Of a stretch of 35,192 nucleotides of DNA, positions 1 to 10,797 are shown one piece after another. The notes below the pieces were generated by a model, which worked only from the letters and a program-made list of their open reading frames with translations, did no database searches and was not told where the DNA came from. The position numbers and the translations under genes are program-made. How positions within the stretch are numbered: position 1 is the stretch's first letter; each line of letters starts with the position of its first letter. This stretch comes from Beijerinckiaceae bacterium (GTDB lineage: Bacteria > Pseudomonadota > Alphaproteobacteria > Rhizobiales > Beijerinckiaceae): NCBI GenBank assembly GCA_019745195.1, contig JAIETL010000107.1:1-35192 (forward strand), read 5' to 3'.

Positions 1-219
1 CATCTCGGCTCGCTGGAGTTCTCCAAGCTGCTGATCGAGAAGGCCGAGGTCGCGGTCGCGCCGGGCATCGGCTTCGGCGAGCATGGCGACGACTATGTCC
101 GCATCGCCATCGTCGAGAACGAGCAGCGCATCCGCCAGGCCGCGCGCAATCTCGGCCGCTTCCTCAAGACCGCCGACCAGACCCTGCACAACGTCATCCA
201 GATGCCGAAGGCGGGGTGA
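1..219 (+). CDS. C-terminal fragment of a class I/II pyridoxal-phosphate aminotransferase
   Basis: Only the last 72 codons are present; the gene begins before the window. Frame 1 is open from base 1 to a TGA at 217-219. The peptide reads through a glycine-rich stretch (VAPGIGFGEHGDDYVRIA) that is typical of the small C-terminal domain of fold-type I aminotransferases, where an Arg in the YVRIA segment binds the substrate carboxylate. The DAP/alanine/aspartate aminotransferase group has this ending, and in related alphaproteobacteria such a gene commonly precedes hom, which would fit aspartate-family amino acid synthesis. That neighbourhood statement is from memory. Exact substrate cannot be told from this fragment. 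Confidence 0.75.
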   Translation, partial: HLGSLEFSKLLIEKAEVAVAPGIGFGEHGDDYVRIAIVENEQRIRQAARNLGRFLKTADQTLHNVIQMPKAG

Positions 220-220
220 T

Positions 221-297
221 CGTCATTGCGAGCGCAGCGAAGCAATCCAGAGGGCTGCGCGAGACTCCTGGATTGCTTCGCTGCGCTCGCAAAGACG
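221..297. repeat. Intergenic palindromic repeat (REP-like), family A
   Basis: A 30-base left arm (221-250, beginning cgtcattgcgagcg) and a 30-base right arm (268-297) are reverse complements with a single mismatch, separated by 17 bases. The element starts one base after the aminotransferase stop codon and could form a long hairpin in the transcript. Repeats with this core are frequent between genes in Bosea and Bradyrhizobium-type genomes (recalled). It may act as a transcription attenuator or mRNA end stabiliser; that is inference. Confidence 0.85.
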
Positions 298-392
298 GCG
301 AGGGTTGCGAGGCACTGGACCCGACCTGCGAAACATGGGAACTCCTCGGCCAAGGGACAGGCTCCGTCCCGTCGCGGTTCGAGGCGCACACC

Positions 393-824
393 ATGCTCTC
401 CACAGGCCGGTTGATCGGCATCGGCTTTGGCCTGTTCGCGGTGGTCTGCCTCGTCTTCACCTATGACTATTCGCGCGGGCGGCTGCCGCAGACGGCCTCG
501 CCGCTGATCGCCGACGTGCTGGCCGCCACCACCTCGCGCGATTGCGGCCGCGACGCGACCGCGATCGTCCAGAAATACCTCCCACCCGGAATCGAGCAGG
601 CGCAGGCCGAGCGCATTCTCGCTGCTGCCGAAATCGTCCCGCCCAAACCCTGGTTCTGGAAGCCGGTCGTCGAGAACGCCACGAGCTGGACCGGCGAGAC
701 GCTGGAGGCGCTGCGCACCATCAAGACCACCGCCTTCGGCAATAATCTCCTGCGCATCCACCTGACCTTCGGTGAGGGCAGGCTGCGCCGGCTGGCGGCC
801 GAGGTGGTCTGCCGGTTCGATTGA
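393..824 (+). CDS. Hypothetical membrane-anchored protein, 143 aa
   Basis: I do not recognise a named family. The start at ATG 393 is chosen because the reading frame upstream is encoded by the palindromic repeat and is therefore unlikely to be protein. Residues about 7-24 form one hydrophobic segment (IGIGFGLFAVVCLVF), consistent with an uncleaved N-terminal anchor or a signal peptide. The remainder is a soluble domain of about 115 residues with two cysteines (in SRDCGRD and the final VVCRFD) that could form a disulfide if it is exported. It sits between the aminotransferase and hom on the same strand and ends 53 bases before the hom start, so it may be cotranscribed with hom. Function unknown. 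Confidence 0.65.
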   Translation: MLSTGRLIGIGFGLFAVVCLVFTYDYSRGRLPQTASPLIADVLAATTSRDCGRDATAIVQKYLPPGIEQAQAERILAAAEIVPPKPWFWKPVVENATSWTGETLEALRTIKTTAFGNNLLRIHLTFGEGRLRRLAAEVVCRFD

Positions 825-877
825 GTCCACTGCCCGCGCCGTTGACTCCCATCCCGCCTCATGCGACCCCGCGCCTC

Positions 878-2224
878 ATGACGATCGCGACCTCCACGCC
901 GCCCAACGCCCCCTTGCGCATCGGCATCGCCGGGCTCGGAACCGTAGGCGCATCCGTGCTGCGCATCCTGCGCCGGCGCGAGAATGCGCTGGCCGACCGC
1001 TGTGGCCGCGCCATCCGCGTCACCGCCGTATCGGCCCGCGACCGCAAGCGCGATCGCGGCGTCGATCTCGGCGGGCTGAGCTGGTTCGACGATCCGGTCG
1101 CGCTTGCGGCCTCGTCCGAAATCGACTGTCTCGTCGAGCTGGTCGGAGGCTCGGATGGCCCGGCCAAGGCCGCCGTCGAGGCCGCGCTCTCGGCGGGGAA
1201 ATCGGTTGTCACCGCCAACAAGGCGCTGCTGGCCCATCACGGCGTCGCGCTGGCGGAACTCGCCGAGGCCAATGGCGTCGCGCTCGCCTTCGAGGCCTCG
1301 TCGGCCGGCGGCATTCCAGTGGTCAAGACGCTGCGCGAGGCGCTGGCCGGCAACACCGTCACGCGGCTCTACGGCATCCTCAACGGCACCTGCAATTACA
1401 TCCTCTCCCGCATGGAGCTTGAGGGGCTGACCTTCGAGGCCTGCCTGAAGGACGCCCAGCGCCTGGGTTATGCCGAGGCCGACCCGACATTCGACGTCGA
1501 GGGCTTCGACACCGCCCACAAGCTCGCCATCCTGACCAGCCTCGCATTCGGGACGAAGATCGACTCTGAGGCGATTCATGTCGAAGGCATTTCGTCGATC
1601 GCGCCGCTCGACCTGAAGATGGCCGACGAGCTGGGCTACCGGATCAAGCTGCTCGGCGTCGCCGAGCGCACCAAGACCGGCATCGAGCAGCGCGTGCACC
1701 CGACCATGGTGCCGAAGTCGTCCGCCATCGCGCAGGTGATGGGCGTCACCAACGCCGTCACGATCGACGCCGACGCGGTGCGCGAGATCACGCTGGTCGG
1801 CCCAGGCGCGGGTGGCGATCCGACGGCCTCGGCCGTCGTCGCCGATATCGCCGATGTGGCGCGCGGCGTCGCAGGGATGCCCTTCGGCCTGCCGGTGGCG
1901 CGGCTCGAGGTCGCGGCGCGGGCCCCGATGCAGCGGCATGAGGGCGGCTATTACATCCGCCTGGCGGTCGCCGACCGTCCCGGCGCGGCGGCTGCGATCG
2001 CGACCCGGATGGCCGAGGCCGACATCTCTCTGGAAAGCATCGTCCAGCGCCGCTCGGAAGCCGCCGCCCAGCGCGACCCTGCGGGCCGCTCCGGCGCGCC
2101 GGTTCCGGTCGTGCTCATCACCTACGCCACCAGCGAGGCCGCGATCCGCGCCGCGCTGGAGAAGGTCACCGCCGACGGCCATGTCGCCGAAGCGCCGCAA
2201 GTCATCAGGATAGAGCGGGAGTAG
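878..2224 (+). CDS. hom: Homoserine dehydrogenase (NAD(P)-dependent, with ACT domain)
   Basis: Reduces aspartate semialdehyde to homoserine, the branch point to threonine, methionine and isoleucine. The 448-residue product has a Rossmann motif GLGTVG at about residues 19-24, the central catalytic domain with the family stretches GGIPVVKTLREAL and GILNGTCNYIL, and a C-terminal ACT domain (from about residue 350, GGYYIRLAVADRPG) that normally confers feedback control by threonine. The ATG at 878 is preferred over an upstream TTG at 821, because the extra 19 residues are proline-rich and overlap the preceding stop codon. Length fits the monofunctional form; there is no aspartokinase fusion. It is followed by glpX on the same strand after a 72-base repeat-bearing spacer. 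Confidence 0.95.
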   Translation: MTIATSTPPNAPLRIGIAGLGTVGASVLRILRRRENALADRCGRAIRVTAVSARDRKRDRGVDLGGLSWFDDPVALAASSEIDCLVELVGGSDGPAKAAVEAALSAGKSVVTANKALLAHHGVALAELAEANGVALAFEASSAGGIPVVKTLREALAGNTVTRLYGILNGTCNYILSRMELEGLTFEACLKDAQRLGYAEADPTFDVEGFDTAHKLAILTSLAFGTKIDSEAIHVEGISSIAPLDLKMADELGYRIKLLGVAERTKTGIEQRVHPTMVPKSSAIAQVMGVTNAVTIDADAVREITLVGPGAGGDPTASAVVADIADVARGVAGMPFGLPVARLEVAARAPMQRHEGGYYIRLAVADRPGAAAAIATRMAEADISLESIVQRRSEAAAQRDPAGRSGAPVPVVLITYATSEAAIRAALEKVTADGHVAEAPQVIRIERE

Positions 2225-2237
2225 GCAGTGGGCACTC

Positions 2238-2280
2238 GGCAGTCGGGAACCTGACTGCCGATTGCCGATTGCCGACTGCC
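2238..2280. repeat. Short hairpin plus 7-base tandem repeat between hom and glpX
   Basis: GGCAGTC at 2238-2244 pairs with GACTGCC at 2253-2259, and the right arm runs into about 3.4 copies of a 7-base unit (gccgatt) at 2257-2280. The cluster fills almost the whole hom-glpX spacer and stops just before the glpX ribosome binding site (aaaagggag, 2281-2290). It may be another dispersed intergenic repeat family; no function can be assigned. Confidence 0.6.
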
Positions 2281-2296
2281 CAAAAGGGAGCCTTCC

Positions 2297-3295
2297 ATGT
2301 CCGCCGATCTCCGCATTTCCTCAGAACAGATCATCGAGCGCTATCTCTCGATGGAGCTCGTCCGCGTCACCGAGCGCGCCGCCGTCTCGGCTGCCCGCCT
2401 GCGCGGCCACGGCAATGAGAAGGCGGCCGATCAGGCGGCGGTGGACGCGATGCGGCGCGAGCTCAACCGCCTGCCGATCGACGGCGAGATCGTCATCGGC
2501 GAGGGCGAGCGCGACGAGGCCCCGATGCTGTTCATCGGCGAGAAGGTCGGCACGAAGCAGGGCCCGAAGGTCCACATCGCCGTCGATCCGCTGGAAGGCA
2601 CCACGCTGTGCGCCAAGGACATGCCCGATTCCATCGCCGTGATGGCGATGGCCGAAGCCGGCAAGCTGCTGAACGCGCCGGACGTCTACATGAACAAGAT
2701 CGCCGTCGGCCCCGGCTATGCGCCCGGCGTGATCGACCTCGACGCCTCGCCGACCGAGAACATCCATGCGCTGGCAAAGGCCAAGGGCTGCAAGCCCCAT
2801 GAGATCTCGACGCTGGTCATGGACCGCCCGCGCCACGCCAAGCTGATCGAGGAGATCCGCAAGACCGGCTGCTCGATCCGCCTGATCACCGATGGCGACG
2901 TCGCCGGCGTGATCTACTGCACCGAGCCCGAGAAGACCGGCATCGACCTCTATCTCGGCATCGGCGGCGCGCCCGAGGGCGTGCTGGCGGCAGCTGCGCT
3001 GCGCTGCGTCGGCGGCCAGATGCAGGGAAGGCTGATCCTCGACACCGAGGAGAAGCGCAAGCGCGCCTACGGCATGGGCGTGACCGATCCCGACAAGAAG
3101 TACGACATGTCGGAGATGGCCTCGGGCGACGTCATCGTCTGCGCGACGGGCGTCACCGATGGCGGCATGCTGTCGGGCGTGAAGTTCAAGAAGAACGTCA
3201 TCCTGACCGAAACGATCGTCTACCGCTCGATCACCGGCACGACCCGCCGCATCTTCGGCGAGCACCGCCAGTTCGAGAAGTTCAAGCTGGATTGA
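2297..3295 (+). CDS. glpX: Class II fructose-1,6-bisphosphatase (possibly also sedoheptulose bisphosphatase)
   Basis: Hydrolyses fructose-1,6-bisphosphate to fructose-6-phosphate in gluconeogenesis; cytoplasmic and metal dependent. The 332-residue protein carries the GlpX signatures: GEGERDEAPM at about residues 69-78 and DPLEGTT at 97-103, which hold the metal-binding acidic residues of the Li-sensitive phosphatase superfamily. Length matches the family (about 320-340). The start ATG at 2297 has a good Shine-Dalgarno sequence (agggag) about 8 bases upstream. It follows hom; hom-glpX pairing is common in Hyphomicrobiales (recalled). Confidence 0.96.
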   Translation: MSADLRISSEQIIERYLSMELVRVTERAAVSAARLRGHGNEKAADQAAVDAMRRELNRLPIDGEIVIGEGERDEAPMLFIGEKVGTKQGPKVHIAVDPLEGTTLCAKDMPDSIAVMAMAEAGKLLNAPDVYMNKIAVGPGYAPGVIDLDASPTENIHALAKAKGCKPHEISTLVMDRPRHAKLIEEIRKTGCSIRLITDGDVAGVIYCTEPEKTGIDLYLGIGGAPEGVLAAAALRCVGGQMQGRLILDTEEKRKRAYGMGVTDPDKKYDMSEMASGDVIVCATGVTDGGMLSGVKFKKNVILTETIVYRSITGTTRRIFGEHRQFEKFKLD

Positions 3296-3347
3296 GGGGC
3301 GCGCGCAGCGCTCTTCCCCACGTAAGGACCAGTCAGGACCGCCGCCG

Positions 3348-4370
3348 ATGCCCGCCGCCGACCGTTACGACCGCATGACCTACAACCGCTGCGGCCGCAG
3401 CGGTCTGAAGCTGCCGGCGATCTCGCTCGGGCTCTGGCAGAACTTCGGCGGCACGACGCCGCGTGAAACCGGCCGCGCCATCTGCCGCACGGCCTTCGAC
3501 CTCGGCATCACCCATTTCGACCTCGCCAACAATTACGGGCCTCCGCCGGGCTCGGCCGAGACGCTGTTCGGGGAAATCCTGCGCGAGGACCTCGTCGGCC
3601 ACCGCGACGAACTGGTGATCTCGACCAAGGCCGGCTACCGGATGTGGCCCGGCCCATATGGCGAATGGGGCAGCCGCAAATACCTGCTCTCAAGCCTCGA
3701 CCAGAGCCTGGCGCGGATGAAGCTCGACTATGTCGATATCTTCTACTCGCACCGCTTCGACCCCAACACGCCGCTGGAAGAGACCATGGGGGCGCTCGAC
3801 GCCGCCGTGCGGCAGGGCAAGGCTCTCTATGCCGGCATCTCCTCCTACAATGCGAAACGCACACACGAGGCCGCCGCGATCCTGAAGTCGCTCGGCACGC
3901 CTTGCGTCATTCACCAGCCGAGCTACTCGATGCTCAACCGTTGGATCGAAGAGGACGGGCTGCTCGATACGCTGGACGGGGAGGGCATCGGCTCTATCGT
4001 GTTCTCGCCGCTGGCGCAGGGCATGCTGACCTCGAAATATCTCGGCGGCGTGCCCGAGGGCAGCCGCGCGGCCAAGAAGGCCCCGTCCTTCCGCGACGGC
4101 TTCCTGAGCGAGGCCAATCTGCGCGCCATCGCGGCCCTGAACGAGATCGCCGCTGCCCGTGGCCAGAGCCTCGCCCAGATGGCCATCGCCTGGGTGCTGC
4201 GCGGCGGCCGTGTCACCTCGGCGCTGATCGGCGCGAGCCGGCCCGAACAGGTCGTCGAATGCGTCGCGGCGCTGGAGCGGCCCGATTTCAGCGAGGTCGA
4301 GCTGGCCGAGATCGACCGCAACGCCGTCGAGGGCGGTCTCAACATCTGGGCGGCCTCGGCCGAGCGCTGA
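3348..4370 (+). CDS. Aldo/keto reductase, YghZ / L-glyceraldehyde-3-phosphate reductase type
   Basis: NADPH-dependent carbonyl reductase with the TIM-barrel fold, cytoplasmic. The 340-residue sequence begins with the YNRCGRSGLKLPAISLGLW stretch characteristic of the YghZ/Gpr and Kv-beta-like branch. The catalytic Asp-Tyr pair is in HFDLANNYGPPPGSAE (residues about 62-77), the Lys in STKAGYRM (about 96) and the His in FYSHRFDP. The cofactor-binding loop is GASRPEQVVE near the C-terminus. In E. coli the homologue reduces L-glyceraldehyde-3-phosphate and methylglyoxal; whether this copy does so is unknown. It stands 52 bases after glpX on the same strand, which would suit detoxification of triose or aldehyde intermediates. 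Confidence 0.9.
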   Translation: MPAADRYDRMTYNRCGRSGLKLPAISLGLWQNFGGTTPRETGRAICRTAFDLGITHFDLANNYGPPPGSAETLFGEILREDLVGHRDELVISTKAGYRMWPGPYGEWGSRKYLLSSLDQSLARMKLDYVDIFYSHRFDPNTPLEETMGALDAAVRQGKALYAGISSYNAKRTHEAAAILKSLGTPCVIHQPSYSMLNRWIEEDGLLDTLDGEGIGSIVFSPLAQGMLTSKYLGGVPEGSRAAKKAPSFRDGFLSEANLRAIAALNEIAAARGQSLAQMAIAWVLRGGRVTSALIGASRPEQVVECVAALERPDFSEVELAEIDRNAVEGGLNIWAASAER

Positions 4371-4376
4371 GCAGAC

Positions 4377-4396
4377 CCTGCGGAGCGTATCGCAGG
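4377..4396 (+). terminator. Weak stem-loop after the aldo/keto reductase gene
   Basis: CCTGCG (4377-4382) and CGCAGG (4391-4396) are perfect reverse complements with an 8-base loop, 6 bases after the stop codon. No U-rich tract follows, so a rho-independent terminator is only possible, not shown. Confidence 0.3.
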
Positions 4397-4557
4397 CCGA
4401 ATTGCTTTGCCGGCTGCGCCGGACGCCGGGACGCCATGCGCAGCGGCGATTGTCATTTCCTTCGCGGATCGTAAGAGGGTGCAAGCGTCGGCCTGCCTCC
4501 CGGAGACGGACTCCGCCTGGCCCGAATGCTCTCCTGCAGCGGCATGAAGCAGTGGCG

Positions 4558-5766
4558 ATGAACCAGAACGTCACCCCGACCATCGCGCGTCGCGCCGTCA
4601 TGCCTGTGCTGATCGGCCTCAGCGCGGTTCATCTGCTCAACGACATGATCCAGTCGCTGATTCCAGCGATCTACCCCATCATCAAGACCGCCTATTCGCT
4701 TGATTTCGGCCAGATCGGCCTGATCACGCTGACCTTCCAGATCTGTGCGTCGCTGTTCCAGCCGCTGGTCGGCCATTACACCGATCGAAACCCGATGCCC
4801 TATTCGATGGTCGTCGGCATGGGCTTTTCGCTCGTGGGCCTGATCGGGCTGGCCTATGCCGGCAGCTATTCGCTGCTGCTGTTGTCGGCCGGTTGCGTCG
4901 GCATCGGCTCGTCGATCTTCCATCCGGAGGCGACGCGCATGGCGCGCAACGCGTCGGGCGGCCAGCATGGTCTGGCGCAGGGCATCTTCCAGCTCGGCGG
5001 CCAGACCGGCGGCGCGATCGGCCCTCTGCTCGCAGCGTTCATCATCGTGCCGCGCGGGCAGGCGAGCCTCGCCTGGTTCTCGCTGGCGGCCTTCGCCGCG
5101 ATGCTCCTGATGATCTGGATCGTGCGCCGCCACGCCGCGCTCGACCACAAGCCTGCCGTCACGCCGGTCGCCGCCGCGACCCCGGCCAAGCCGGTCGGGC
5201 CGGCCGTCAACGTCGCCTTCGCGATGACGATCCTCGTCATCCTCCTGTTCTCGAAGAACGCCTACTCGTCGAGCTTCTCGTCCTTTTATACCTTCTACCT
5301 GATCGGCAAATTCGGCATCTCGGTCGAGACCTCGCAGGTGATGCTGTTCCTCTTTCTCGGCGCGTCGGCGGTCGGCGCCGTCGGCGGCGGCATGCTGGGA
5401 GACCGGATTGGTCGCGACAGGATCATCTGGTTCTCGATCCTGGGCGCGCTGCCATTCACGCTGGCGCTGCCCTATGCCGACCTGTTCTGGACCGGCGCGC
5501 TGACGATCGTGATCAACCTGATCATGTCGAGCGCCTTTGCGGCCATCCTGATCTACGCGATGGAGTTGTCGCCCGGTCGCATCGGCCTGATCGGCGGGCT
5601 GTTCTACGGGCTCTCTTTCGGGCTCGGCGGCATCGCGGCCGCGATGCTGGGCGAACTCGCCGACCGGGTCGGCATCGACAGCGTCTACCGCCTCTGCTCC
5701 TTCCTGCCGCTGATGGGTCTGCTCGCCTGGTTCCTGCCGAGCTTGAAGGAAAAGCCGGCGCGATAG
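4558..5766 (+). CDS. MFS transporter, fosmidomycin-resistance (Fsr) family
   Basis: A 402-residue, strongly hydrophobic protein with about 12 membrane segments. The N-terminal stretch HLLNDMIQSLIPAIYPIIK and the motif GSSIFHPEATRMAR (about residues 118-131) are typical of the Fsr branch of drug exporters, in which the His-Pro-Glu segment lies in TM4. The loop QPLVGHYTDRNPMP resembles the TM2-TM3 signature of MFS proteins. The family members exclude fosmidomycin and some other compounds; the real substrate here is unknown. ATG 4558 is chosen because translation from upstream starts gives a basic, low-hydrophobicity leader unlike the family. Convergent with the FAD dehydrogenase, with 9 bases between the stop codons. 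Confidence 0.85.
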   Translation: MNQNVTPTIARRAVMPVLIGLSAVHLLNDMIQSLIPAIYPIIKTAYSLDFGQIGLITLTFQICASLFQPLVGHYTDRNPMPYSMVVGMGFSLVGLIGLAYAGSYSLLLLSAGCVGIGSSIFHPEATRMARNASGGQHGLAQGIFQLGGQTGGAIGPLLAAFIIVPRGQASLAWFSLAAFAAMLLMIWIVRRHAALDHKPAVTPVAAATPAKPVGPAVNVAFAMTILVILLFSKNAYSSSFSSFYTFYLIGKFGISVETSQVMLFLFLGASAVGAVGGGMLGDRIGRDRIIWFSILGALPFTLALPYADLFWTGALTIVINLIMSSAFAAILIYAMELSPGRIGLIGGLFYGLSFGLGGIAAAMLGELADRVGIDSVYRLCSFLPLMGLLAWFLPSLKEKPAR

Positions 5767-5775
5767 CGCCCACTC

Positions 5776-7431
5776 TTATGCCACCGCCTTTGCAGCCGCC
5801 CGGCCGGCCGCGCGGCCCGAGAAGATGCAGCCTCCCAGAAAGGTGCCTTCCAGCGCGCGGTAGCCATGGATGCCGCCGCCGCCGAAGCCCGCCGCCTCGC
5901 CGGCCGCATAGAGCCCCGGCACGGGCTGCCCGCCGGCGTCCAGCACACGCGAGGACAGGTCCGTTTCCAGCCCGCCGAGCGATTTCCGCGTCAGGATGTT
6001 GAGCCTGACCGCGATCAGCGGGCCATGGGCCGGGTCGAGGATGCGGTGCGGCTTCGCCGTGCGGATCAGCCTGTCGCCGAGATAGGCCCGCGCGCCCCGG
6101 ATCGCGGTCATCTGCAGATCCTTGCCGAAGGGATTGTCGATCTCGCGGTCGCGCGCCTCGATCTCGGCCCGCAGCACCCCTTCATCGATCAGCGGCTCGC
6201 CGGCCAGCGCATTCATGCGCGCGACCAGTGTCGCGAGATCGCGCTCGACGATGAAGTCCGCGCCCTTGTCCATGAAGGCCTGCACGGGTCCGGGTACGCC
6301 GGCGGTTGCGCGCTTGAGCACCTGCCGCCAGCTCTTGCCGGTCAGGTCGGGGTTCTGCTCGGAGCCCGAGAGGGCGAATTCCTTGGCGATGATGCTCCGG
6401 TTCAGCACGAACCAGGAATGGTCGAAGCCGGTGGTCCTGAGATGCGCCAGCGTGCCGAGCGTGTCGAAGCCTGGGAACAGCGGCGCCGGCAGCCGCTTGC
6501 CCTGCGCATCGAACCAGAGCGGGGAGGGGCCGGGCAGGATGCGGATGGCATGGCGCGGCCAGATCGGCGCGTGGTTCGCGATGCCCTCGACATAGTGCCA
6601 CATCCGGTCGCCATTGATCAGCCGCCCGCCGGCGGCTTCCGCCACGCCGAGCATCGCCCCGTCGACATGGGCGGGCACGCCCGACAGCATCCGCGACGGC
6701 GGCGCACCGAGCCGCTGCGGCCAGTTGCGGCGCACGAGATCGTGGTTGCCGCCGATACCGCCCGAGGCCACGATCACCGCCTGAGCCTTCAGCGAAAACG
6801 AGCCGGTCGCGACGCGCGAGCTTTCCGCGCCGCGTCCGACATCGCTGGCCTCCAGAACCTCGCCCTCGACGCCGTCGATCGCGCCGGCGCTCTTCGTCAG
6901 GCCGGTGACGCGGTGGCGGAAACGGATATCGATCAGCCCCGCCGCCTGCGCCGCCGTCACGCGCCGCAGGAACGGCTCAAGCACGCCCGGCCCCGTGCCC
7001 CAGGTGACGTGGAAGCGGGGCACGGAATTGCCATGCCCGGTGGCTGAGTAGCCGCCGCGCTCGGCCCAGCCGACGACGGGGAACCAGCGCATGCCCTGCT
7101 GATGCAGCCATGAGCGCTTCTCGCCCGCCGCGAAATCGAGATAGCTTTCAGCCCACAGCCTTGGCCAGTGATCCTCCGGTCGGTCGAAGCCGGCCGATCC
7201 GAGCCAGTCCTGCGTCGCCAGCGCCAGAGAGTCGCGGATGCGCAGGCGGCGCTGCTCGGGCGTGTCGATCAGGAACAGGCCGCCGAAGGACCAGTGCGCC
7301 TGCCCGCCCAGCGTCGCCTGCGGCTCCTGGTCGAGGATCACGACCCTGCGGCCGGCCTCCGCCAGTTCAGCCGCCGCGACGAGGCCCGCGAGGCCCGCGC
7401 CGACGATGACGACGTCCGCTTCCTGCGCCAT
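5776..7431 (-). CDS. FAD-binding dehydrogenase (KsdD / fumarate-reductase flavoprotein-like)
   Basis: A 551-residue flavoprotein. The N-terminal GAGLAG (residues 11-16) followed by LDQEP (residues 34-38) is the ADP-binding beta-alpha-beta unit of FAD. The C-terminal segment GLYAAGEAAGFGGGG with a downstream GTFLGGCIFSGRAAG is the second FAD-contact block that is diagnostic of the 3-ketosteroid-1-dehydrogenase and flavocytochrome c fumarate reductase superfamily. No signal peptide or haem motif (CxxCH) is seen, so it is probably cytoplasmic. The substrate is unknown; this is the widely distributed group usually named only FAD-binding dehydrogenase. It is transcribed alone on the minus strand and is convergent with the MFS gene. 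Confidence 0.88.
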   Translation of the reverse strand: MAQEADVVIVGAGLAGLVAAAELAEAGRRVVILDQEPQATLGGQAHWSFGGLFLIDTPEQRRLRIRDSLALATQDWLGSAGFDRPEDHWPRLWAESYLDFAAGEKRSWLHQQGMRWFPVVGWAERGGYSATGHGNSVPRFHVTWGTGPGVLEPFLRRVTAAQAAGLIDIRFRHRVTGLTKSAGAIDGVEGEVLEASDVGRGAESSRVATGSFSLKAQAVIVASGGIGGNHDLVRRNWPQRLGAPPSRMLSGVPAHVDGAMLGVAEAAGGRLINGDRMWHYVEGIANHAPIWPRHAIRILPGPSPLWFDAQGKRLPAPLFPGFDTLGTLAHLRTTGFDHSWFVLNRSIIAKEFALSGSEQNPDLTGKSWRQVLKRATAGVPGPVQAFMDKGADFIVERDLATLVARMNALAGEPLIDEGVLRAEIEARDREIDNPFGKDLQMTAIRGARAYLGDRLIRTAKPHRILDPAHGPLIAVRLNILTRKSLGGLETDLSSRVLDAGGQPVPGLYAAGEAAGFGGGGIHGYRALEGTFLGGCIFSGRAAGRAAAKAVA

Positions 7432-7538
7432 GCGGCGGCCCCGTTGGTTTAGCTGTGAACCATGGAACCTTAGGACGGCGGCAGCTCCCGCCGCAAGCAG
7501 GATGCGTCATGGTCGCCGGTCGCCGGCCGGCCTCCGTC

Positions 7539-10226
<2,688 letters not shown>

Positions 10227-10368
10227 GGCGCAACAGGCTTTACGAATGGCAAATGTCGGACTTGATTTTTGGCAAGTCGCGCAACGTTTTGTTGGAGTTT
10301 ATCTGTCATTGTCGGATCGCGTCACCAATTCCGTCGCGCCTGAATCCAGAACGGGTCCCCTGTCCGCA
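10227..10368. promoter_or_regulatory. Divergent promoter region between kinase and response regulator genes
   Basis: 142 bases separate the two divergent starts. The stretch is less GC-rich than its surroundings and holds a perfect 6-base inverted repeat, GACTTG (10259-10264) and CAAGTC (10273-10278), with an 8-base spacer. The heptamer gcgcaac occurs on each side of it (about 10228-10234 and 10279-10285). This is a possible operator serving both genes. No convincing -35/-10 pair was identified by eye. Confidence 0.4.
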
Positions 10369-10797
10369 ATGTCCAGTCCAGTCCCTTTCAGCTATGTGCG
10401 AGGCGATCGGATCGAGCTTCTGGCCGTTGATGACGATCCGATCCAGCGCGAGTTCTGCACGGTCTATCTCTCGACGCCGGATGTCGAGGTCACCACGGCG
10501 GATTCGGCCGAGGATGGTCTGGCCAAGCTCTCCCTCGTCGATTTCGATGTGCTGCTGGTCGATGTCGACATGCCTGGCATGGACGGCATCGAGATGGTGC
10601 GCCGGCTCAGGGCCAATCCGCGCTATGACGGCATGCCGATCATGGTCATCACCGGGCGCGAGGACATGGTCTCGATCGATCAGGCCTACGAGGCCGGCGC
10701 GACCTCCTTCATGTGCAAGCCGGTCAACTGGCGGCTGCTGAGCCACCAGGTCCGCTTCCTGCTGCGCGCGCATCGCGCGCTGTCGAGGGCGGCATGA
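10369..10797 (+). CDS. Single-domain response regulator (CheY-like receiver)
   Basis: A 142-residue protein consisting only of a receiver domain. The acidic pocket is DDD at 21-23, the phospho-acceptor is Asp65 in LLVDVDMPGMDG, followed by the conserved Thr95 (VITG) and Lys117 (CKPVN). There is no output domain, so it must act by protein contact or as a phosphorelay intermediate. ATG 10369 is chosen because the receiver begins about 15 residues later; a longer frame from 10183 would run back into the divergent promoter. Its stop overlaps the start of the next gene (ATGA at 10794-10797), which indicates translational coupling with the TadG-like protein. Confidence 0.85.
   Translation: MSSPVPFSYVRGDRIELLAVDDDPIQREFCTVYLSTPDVEVTTADSAEDGLAKLSLVDFDVLLVDVDMPGMDGIEMVRRLRANPRYDGMPIMVITGREDMVSIDQAYEAGATSFMCKPVNWRLLSHQVRFLLRAHRALSRAA

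Noticed and set aside
216..392. N-terminal extension of the 143-residue hypothetical protein back to 216
   Set aside because: The added residues are encoded by the palindromic repeat at 221-297 and by unconserved spacer; ATG 393 opens directly into a plausible membrane anchor.
467..2200. Long minus-strand open frame opposite hom (577 codons)
   Set aside because: Composition is rich in Arg, Gly, Asp and His, has no family signature, and mirrors the hom coding strand; it is a high-GC shadow.
2257..2280. Possible CRISPR-like short repeats
   Set aside because: Units are only 7 bases and directly adjacent without spacers; no cas genes are in the window.
4402..4557. N-terminal extension of the MFS transporter to 4402
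   Set aside because: The 52 extra residues are Arg/Pro-rich, unlike any MFS leader; ATG 4558 gives the normal family start.
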